Positions 57,901 to 64,000 of a stretch of 64,000 nucleotides of DNA are shown piece after piece; the first letter of the stretch is position 1; the number at the start of each line of letters is the position of its first letter. The notes under the pieces were generated by a model, which did not search any database, was not told the origin of the DNA, and saw nothing but the letters and a program-made list of their open reading frames with translations. The stretch spans positions 144,395,937-144,459,936 of the forward strand of contig OV884011.1 in the NCBI GenBank assembly GCA_930367205.1, given 5' to 3'. The position numbers were made by a program, and so were the translations under genes. This DNA comes from Acanthosoma haemorrhoidale (taxonomy: Eukaryota; Arthropoda; Insecta; Hemiptera; Acanthosomatidae).

Positions 57901-60900
57901 TCATATCAATGATGTCCTCATTTCAAAGATTATTAAGATACTAAACTTTTTATTACTATTAATTTATACACATCATTTAAAAAATTGACCAGGAGTTAAC
58001 AAAAGTCCTTCTTCAACTTTTATTAAATATAAAAGTAATTAAATGTAGTTTTATAATTCATCAAAATTTATTAGTTTGTATGCAATCCGTGTATTTAGAA
58101 TTTGCACCTATAAATTATCATTTTTATGTGGTGGTAACAGATTTTATGAAGATAGAAGTTGTTAAGAAATCTAGGGAATAAGAATAAAAGTGAAAAAAAA
58201 AATTATGTGTTTACAATAAAATTGTTCATTAATGTAATGGCCATAGATCTAAAGGAAATCTCTTTTACGAGGTTTTAAAATATTTGATTTTTTTCTAATA
58301 CAAAAAGCATCTTGCAAAAAGAATCAACAGGCCTTGTTCATTGTGAAACTAAAAGAGATTTATTTGATGGTCTAAGTGAAAACTATTAAAAGAAAATATT
58401 AAGTTATCCATCGCTAAAATTTAAATTGACTCAGAATCCTGAGACCCTTACAGAATGTCTTGCAAAGCCAATGACTTTACTGAAAACAGTAAAACCTTAA
58501 TTTGGAATTGGTATTGGCTCACTCTTGTCAACTCTGATAATAATAAAATGATGCTAAGAACAGTTAAAAAATTAAATCCTTATCAAAGCCAAAAATATAT
58601 AAATGATTAGAAGCTTAGGATAAGGAAAACCTAATTATGTATTATTTTATAACAGACTTGTTAGTATACTCTAGTATAGTTCATTTAGGATTACAATTTC
58701 AAAAGAAAAACATAGACAATATTTGTCAAATCATATTAATATTTATTTGATTATGAAATCCTATGCTGTTATAAATTATAGCGTGCATTTGGCCAATAAC
58801 TTTTATTTATTTTCAATAGTTTGAAATAGCATAGGGAATTCCAGTATTTATTCATCATCAAGTCCCTATTACCCATGCTACTTAAGCCATTTCAGTTTTA
58901 TAGACATACCATTTTAAATTACAGAAAACCGATTTTCATAAAATACACACAAAGCTGACTTTTATTCTTTTTTAAGGAAGTGTAATTAAGTAAACTTATA
59001 TGTTTAATTTGGGCTTGTAGGCTTACTAAGATAACAAACTTTTTTTCATAAAAATAAAACACATTCATGGATGTCTTGTATAGAAATAATAGCGTCCCCA
59101 TGTCAAAAGGGGTAAGGAATAAGTTTGGAAATTCTCATAATAAGTGTAAATTGGAAACATATTTTCTGTTTCTTGTCAAAATAATTATGTTGAATGCTTT
59201 TATTCTTTATATAGAAAATAAAGAACTGAACGAATTTACTTGCGATTTAATAATTAATGACAATATAAAATATTATTAATCAAATATAAATTTTAAATTA
59301 TTATATGTTAAATGATATAATCTAATTATAAATAAATATAAACTTGATATAAACGGTCCTAATACTATTAAACCAATGATAAATTACAGAGCTGATAAGT
59401 GCACTATCACAGTAATTTATTTATTTATTGTGTGTGTAATGAAGCATTTGATATATGTGTCAAAACGGGCCTAATATGAATTTAAAACATGTTTCAATTT
59501 ATTTAACTTTGAAGATAAAGCCATTATTTTTGAATTCAGAAGTATTTATGTTGGCAAGTAATAATCAATATTTTTTTATACATGGAATTATTATTTTAAA
59601 AAATATGTAAAATTTTAAAATTTACATAGAACCAATAGGATGTATTTTTGTATATCATAAAATATGGATCTTTCCCATTGATTAGCCCCTTGCAAAATGT
59701 GCAGCAACTCTAGAGAGAAAAATGTTGACACTGATCCAATTTTAATTGATATTGCACTATGTAATGCCCCAGATGAACATTTATTACTGGTTATGAGAAC
59801 TATAAATTGGGAAGTGATGGATTTATTGGATGCTATGAAACATGAATAAACTGAATACAATAACAATTAGTGCGAAGGATCCAAAAATACTTACTTTAAT
59901 AAATTGATAGACTTTCATTTTTTGTAATTTGATGTCTTCCTCAGCCAATGATTTTAAAAGGAAAGAAGTCAATTGATTCATTCTGCAAACAAAAAAAATG
60001 ATTACTTGCTTAGTATTTAAATTTTATAAGTGTCGTCTGCTTGTAACTTACATAAAATTTGCTAAAGCAAGAAAATATTCATTTTTCAAAGGCAATTGTA
60101 GAGTGTCAATTAAAATTTGCTTAGCTAATACAAATATATATTTGGTTAAACATTTCATTTCATCTGTAGCTTTTAATTCACTATAATTTTTAAACTCGAA
60201 ATTAAATTATTTAATTGTTCTTTGTATTTTATCATACCAAAGATTAAGTTTTTAGTTCAATAATGTAATTCTTTTAATTATTATTGCTAAGACAATGTTA
60301 TTCTCTATTTTAATGGTCTTTTTGTATGTATATGTTGTGATTCAATGTATAGTTTTAGTGTATAATAAAAGCTAGTCTATCCTTGATTTTTTATTTCTCC
60401 TGTTAGCCTTTATTATTAAATTAGCCTTTCCTCTTACAAACTTAAAAATTCAATCCTATCACAACTGCATTTTATCATTCAACATCAATCTTAAACATTA
60501 GACACTGTTTCTTTACTTGTAAATTATTTGAAATCAACCTATATCTATTTGTTAATATTAAATCATAACCAATCATGTTAGTTTTTAATTTTATATCTAC
60601 ATCTTATATTTTAGTAGTGGGAGCAATGTTAAAATGGGGATAGGATTGGAACAATTAAAAAAATCTTTTGGCACAGGAAAAAAATCAGTTGTGTAGTAGG
60701 TGGAAAGAAGTCTACAAGCTGTTCTATAAAAACTTAATCTCTAAGTTAACTCCTCAACTAACAGATAATTATTATGCATAAACCCTTTCGTCAGCTTTCA
60801 CTATCATTCCATTAGAAAATGGGAGTGAGACCTGCTGAAAGTGTTTATAAGTAATAAATTCATTTAATTGTGTGTAGACATCTAAAAAATGGACTTTTCC

Positions 60901-61249
60901 AATCTTTATTGGTGAAAAAAAACTAGCACAAGAGCCACAATTCCATTCCACAATACAAGAATAGTAAAACTCTTAAACTTCACATATTTGGACAAAAATT
61001 ATTCTTTTCGGTCATCGTATCTCACCTCCTTTCTACAATGTTTTATAACCTCTTTTGATAATGATGGTAGTTTTTGAACCTGGTAAAGTGGGAAATAGAT
61101 AACTAAACTACTCTGACCGACTTCATTATGGATGATTCAAACTTAAATCAAGCCCCCAAAAATTCAAATTTACCCTGTTCGAATCTTTATTGATGTTTGT
61201 ATTTTGAGTTTGAAATATTGCTCATGAGAGAATACATTTTGTTTTATAG

Positions 61250-61497
61250 CCCAGTCTTGATGGTATCAGAATTTCGTGAAGAGGAGTACATTGATGGTAC
61301 AAATGTGACAACATGTTTGATGGAAGCTAATGATTTCTGGCCTTCGTTCTATTTCACCATGAGTACTACAGTCTTCTTCGGCCTTCCCCTTGCAATCTTG
61401 GTTGGATTATATTCAGTTATTGCAAGCCACCTACTTTCAAACCATGGGCTGGTCGCACCAAATAATCAATCTGCTGCACTCAGATATCGTAGACAGG
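61250..61497 (+). CDS. ETHR: ETH-receptor-like GPCR, alternative 3' exon 2 (ECL2-TM5, internal)
   Basis: The acceptor is TTTTATAG at 61249. The first C again completes Ser, giving S-P-V-L-M-V-S-E-F. The exon encodes loop 2 with E-E-E-Y-I-D-G-T-N-V-T-T-C-L (conserved Cys and a potential N-glycosylation site), D-F-W, TM5 (F-F-G-L-P-L-A-I-L-V-G-L-Y-S-V-I-A) and most of intracellular loop 3. It stops at R-Y-R-R-Q|GTAAGC in phase 0. TM6, TM7 and the tail must come from a further exon beyond position 64,000. It aligns with the start of alternative exon 1 over TM5 but is clearly diverged, as for the two ETH receptor isoforms. The 107-codon frame 61197-61520 overruns both splice sites. Confidence 0.88.
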
Positions 61498-61841
61498 TAA
61501 GCTTAAAAAACTGGTTTTGAAGCACTGAACTAATTTTATTACATTATTATTTCAGATATTTGTAAGCTTGTATAGTTTTAATTCTGGACTCAATTCATTG
61601 TCATCATTAATACTTAGTTAAATGTGCTGTTTAACGACATTTTCAAGAACTCAAATGCTTGTATGTTTTAATAATTTTTAAACACAATCGTCATGATATA
61701 AATGCCATGTCCTTCATTTTTATGATTGTACTGAGTTATTAAATTCAGTACAATATTAAAATTACACACATCTCCGAATTATCCCACTACTATACTTTAC
61801 TTAATTAAGTTCTTCTTTTTTTCCATCTCCCTTTGTCCCTT
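61498..61841. other. Intron after alternative exon 2
   Basis: AT-rich, starts with a good donor (GTAAGCTT). Nothing else seen. Confidence 0.6.
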
Positions 61842-62033
61842 TCAACATAGGGATACCTCATTCCAACAAAACCAGCCATATCTGTCTCTTGTGAGTACTT
61901 TCATCTCCTGGATTGTTTTCCCTTTATTCAGTCTTAACTTGACAACATGGCCCATGTAAGTATTCCTAGGTCTCCCTCGAGGACTAGTTTCCGTGGGCCT
62001 TACATCAGCTTTTCTTGGGCTCTTGGTTTTCAT
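61842..62033 (-). pseudogene. LINE ORF2 C-terminal fragment
   Basis: The 63-codon minus frame contains S-P-R-G-R-P-R-N-T-Y-M-G-H-V and, about 25 residues later, L-T-R-D-R-Y-G-W. This is the 'rPrGRPr.tW...........a.DR..Wr' signature that ends ORF2 of RTE-like and related LINEs, just after the reverse transcriptase. The RT itself is missing. It could be the 3' end of the same broad family as the endonuclease relic at 48,150, but on the opposite strand and 13 kb away, so it is a separate insertion. Confidence 0.75.
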
Positions 62034-62345
62034 TCACTCCATAGACATGTATGCAGTTAAATCAATTATTTATTTAATATTGCATTGAAATTTCTTGTTT
62101 CTAAAAAAAATTAGGAAATTATTTTTAATGAAACCATATTATATATAAAAATATGTATTTAAACAAAATTAAAATTGATTTTGATGATTGAAGTTCATTA
62201 GGGTTCAAGTGTAGATTTTTTTTAGAAAATGCCACTAATTACCAAATATTTAATTACAATTTTTCTTTCCTGTCTTAACTGTTATTGTTAATTTGTTTTC
62301 ATCAACCTAAACCAATATCCCAACAAATTTATCCACTCACTTATA

Positions 62346-63741
62346 TAGGGTGTTAGTAAATGAGGTCCAAAATGTAAGGAAGTGATAGTAGACCTTAAAT
62401 ACAACAAAAAAATTCATTTCAACTATGGTTCTATTCCGAACAGGGAAGGAGTGGATTTAAATTTTGGATTGGATTGGTATTTTTTGTAAGGTTGTCACGT
62501 TTTTTTTTTAATAGGAAGCGATAACTAAAATACTATTTAAGTTAGGTAATTCTCAATTGCACCATCGTAAACTAGATAAAATTTACTTTTGTTTTAAGCG
62601 TCTAGATTACACCAAGTTCTGTTTTTTATAAAATCATGGAATATTCGCAATTTTTTTTATCAGCCTCTTACTGGACTACAGGTTCCAGTAAAGAAAAACT
62701 TCCTTGTTTAGTAAGCTTTAAATCCATTTTAATTAAGTTGAGCTCTGTTTCAGAACAAGCTGAGATTCGCCTCCAGTTTTGTAAAACAATTACCTATGTG
62801 ATGTGAAATTCTGTCTCCACGAAGTACCTGTGTTTTCAGCAAAGATAATTACAATAAATTATTACAAAGCTTTTATTTATTTTTTTCTGTGACCTGGGAT
62901 ATATTGTAAGAATTTAATTACTAAATAAAGTACACCTTTTTTTTTATAAAAAGTATCTAAAATGAAATATTTAATGTGGGTATAACAAATGAAATTCTCC
63001 TTTAAAAAATAATGAAATTTACAAATTGATTTAAAATAATAAAATTTTATAATAATACTTAATATTCCTGGTAATGATAATATAATTATCAGATATACCC
63101 ACATTAAATATTTTATTTAATATATTTTTTATAAATAAAAGTGTATTTTACTAATTAATTTATTACAATTCATCCCATGTGGCAGAAACATTGCAATAAT
63201 TTATTGCAGCTATTGTTGCTGAAAACACTGGTACTTTGAGAAGACAGAATTTCACATCACATAATAGTTTTACAAAACTGGAGGGAAATCTCAGTTTATG
63301 CTTAACAGATCTCAACTTAATTAACATGGACTTAGCACTTATATTAAATAAGGAAGTTTTTCTAAAAGGGGTATAGTGTAGTCCAGTAGGAGGCTATTAA
63401 AAAATTGCGAATAATCCATGATTTTACAAAAAACAGAACTTGGTGTATTTAAACACATGAAAGTCCCCTTTAAATGCTTTTAACAAAGACAAATTCTACT
63501 TGTTTTTTAAGGAAATTTTGTCTAGTTTATGATGCTGCAATTCAGAATTACCTAACTTTAGCTAATAATTTTTTAGTTATCTCTTCCTATTCAACAAAAC
63601 ATGTGATAACCTTAAGTCACAAAATCTAAATTTACTTATTCCCTGTTGGGAATGGGACCATAACCCAAATGAACTTTTCTGTTGCATTTAAGGTTTACTA
63701 TCACTTCCTTAAGTTTTGGACATAATTTATGTTACACCCTG
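62346..63741. mobile_element. 1.4 kb foldback element (long terminal inverted repeats)
   Basis: The left arm (62346-62982) and right arm (63094-63741) are reverse complements for almost their whole length, with scattered mismatches and small indels, leaving a loop of only about 110 bases. The ends read TAGGGTG... and ...CACCCTG and are flanked by TA/TATA, which fits a TA target duplication of Tc1/mariner type. There is no coding capacity. It lies in the receptor intron downstream of alternative exon 2. Shared blocks include AAGGAAGTGATAGTA at the tips and AATTAAGTTGAG, TTCAC/GTGAAATTCTGTCT and AAATATTTAATGTGGGTATA inward. Confidence 0.88.
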
Positions 63742-64000
63742 TATATTCATGGCTAACTATGAACTCCTGATATGAACATACCTCACACCAAAAAAACTCA
63801 GGACTTTTCCCTCTTAACATGACTGTCCTCTCCGTCTTCTTCAGAACAACTTACAACTGCATATCATCTCTTGTAACTAACAATTCACACTTCCTCTACA
63901 TAACAAAAAATATGACACAGTTAAATATTTTAATGAAATTTTACTTTCTTTCTATTTAATTCTACATTATAATTCAAATTATAAACAAATATATAATATC
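63742..64000. other. no feature seen
   Basis: AT-rich end of the window, presumably still receptor intron. Confidence 0.4.

Larger units (their letters stand above)
53750..61249. other. Intergenic/intronic stretch between the two alternative 3' exons
   Basis: About 7.5 kb of AT-rich sequence, intronic for the long isoform. It contains a 29-base tandem duplication (54112-54169), a poly(A) retroposon (54872-54941) and a C-run (56124-56135). Frames at 54370-54726 (minus, 118 codons), 55914-56168, 57049-57261 (in a slightly GC-richer patch) and 59615-59866 (minus) were examined and show no recognised motif or convincing splice context. Confidence 0.5.

Noticed and set aside
1..64000. CRISPR array, operon or bacterial-type gene cluster
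   Set aside because: No regularly spaced repeats and no bacterial gene organisation; introns and LINEs show the DNA is from an animal nucleus.

Overview
The window looks like nuclear DNA of an insect. It is AT-rich and mostly non-coding, it is scarred by several classes of decayed transposable elements, and its host exons are bounded by canonical GT/AG introns. The one recognisable host gene encodes a receptor of the ecdysis-triggering-hormone (ETH) type, which points to Insecta or at least Pancrustacea. I cannot name the order. Most open frames in the window are chance frames or decayed elements.

Region 1 (1-18,500). A long intact minus-strand frame of 772 codons (1070-3388) carries three tandem, diverged integrase-like units and no reverse transcriptase. 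It is the most unusual coding object here. Around it lie a possible LINE RNase H scrap (85-400), a relic of a hAT/ZBED5-like transposase (4122-4336) and four 5'-truncated or internal fragments of one Jockey-clade LINE 3' end (5326-6066, 10189-10249, 12544-12935 on plus; 14883-15094 on minus). There is also a direct repeat (15396-15466 and 16732-16806) whose best frame differs at third codon positions, and a tRNA-like SINE head (near 17,550).

Region 2 (18,500-29,000). Two Ty3/Gypsy elements, both dead. The plus-strand copy (18511-22107) keeps a 5' LTR, a primer-binding site, and gag, protease, RT, RNase H and integrase-zinc-finger remnants, and stops abruptly at a 42-base 3' LTR remnant. The minus-strand copy (28,091 down to about 25,250) keeps gag tail, protease, connection domain, integrase and a possible env segment. 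It lacks most of RT/RNase H and has a 91-base mariner-type palindrome inserted in its integrase zinc-finger region.

Region 3 (29,000-46,000). Gene-poor DNA with a SINE-like segment, a 95-base poly(A) retroposon with an 11-base target duplication, a likely solo LTR, a Tc1-like relic, two Jockey-type RT fragments and a pair of ~410-base inverted repeats about 2.5 kb apart.

Region 4 (46,000-64,000). An intact intronless GSK3/shaggy-type kinase (46153-47373) is followed by a LINE endonuclease relic and three exons of the ETH-receptor-like GPCR. One shared exon carries TM3-TM4 (48956-49136). Two alternative 3' exons follow: a complete terminal exon (52876-53578) and an internal exon (61250-61497) whose continuation lies beyond the window. 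Both acceptors restore the same split Ser codon, so the same TM1-TM4 half can be joined to two different TM5-to-C-terminus halves. The exons for the N-terminus and TM1-2 were not found in the window. The kinase retrogene may therefore sit inside an intron of the receptor gene. A 1.4 kb near-complete palindrome (62346-63741) lies downstream of the last exon.
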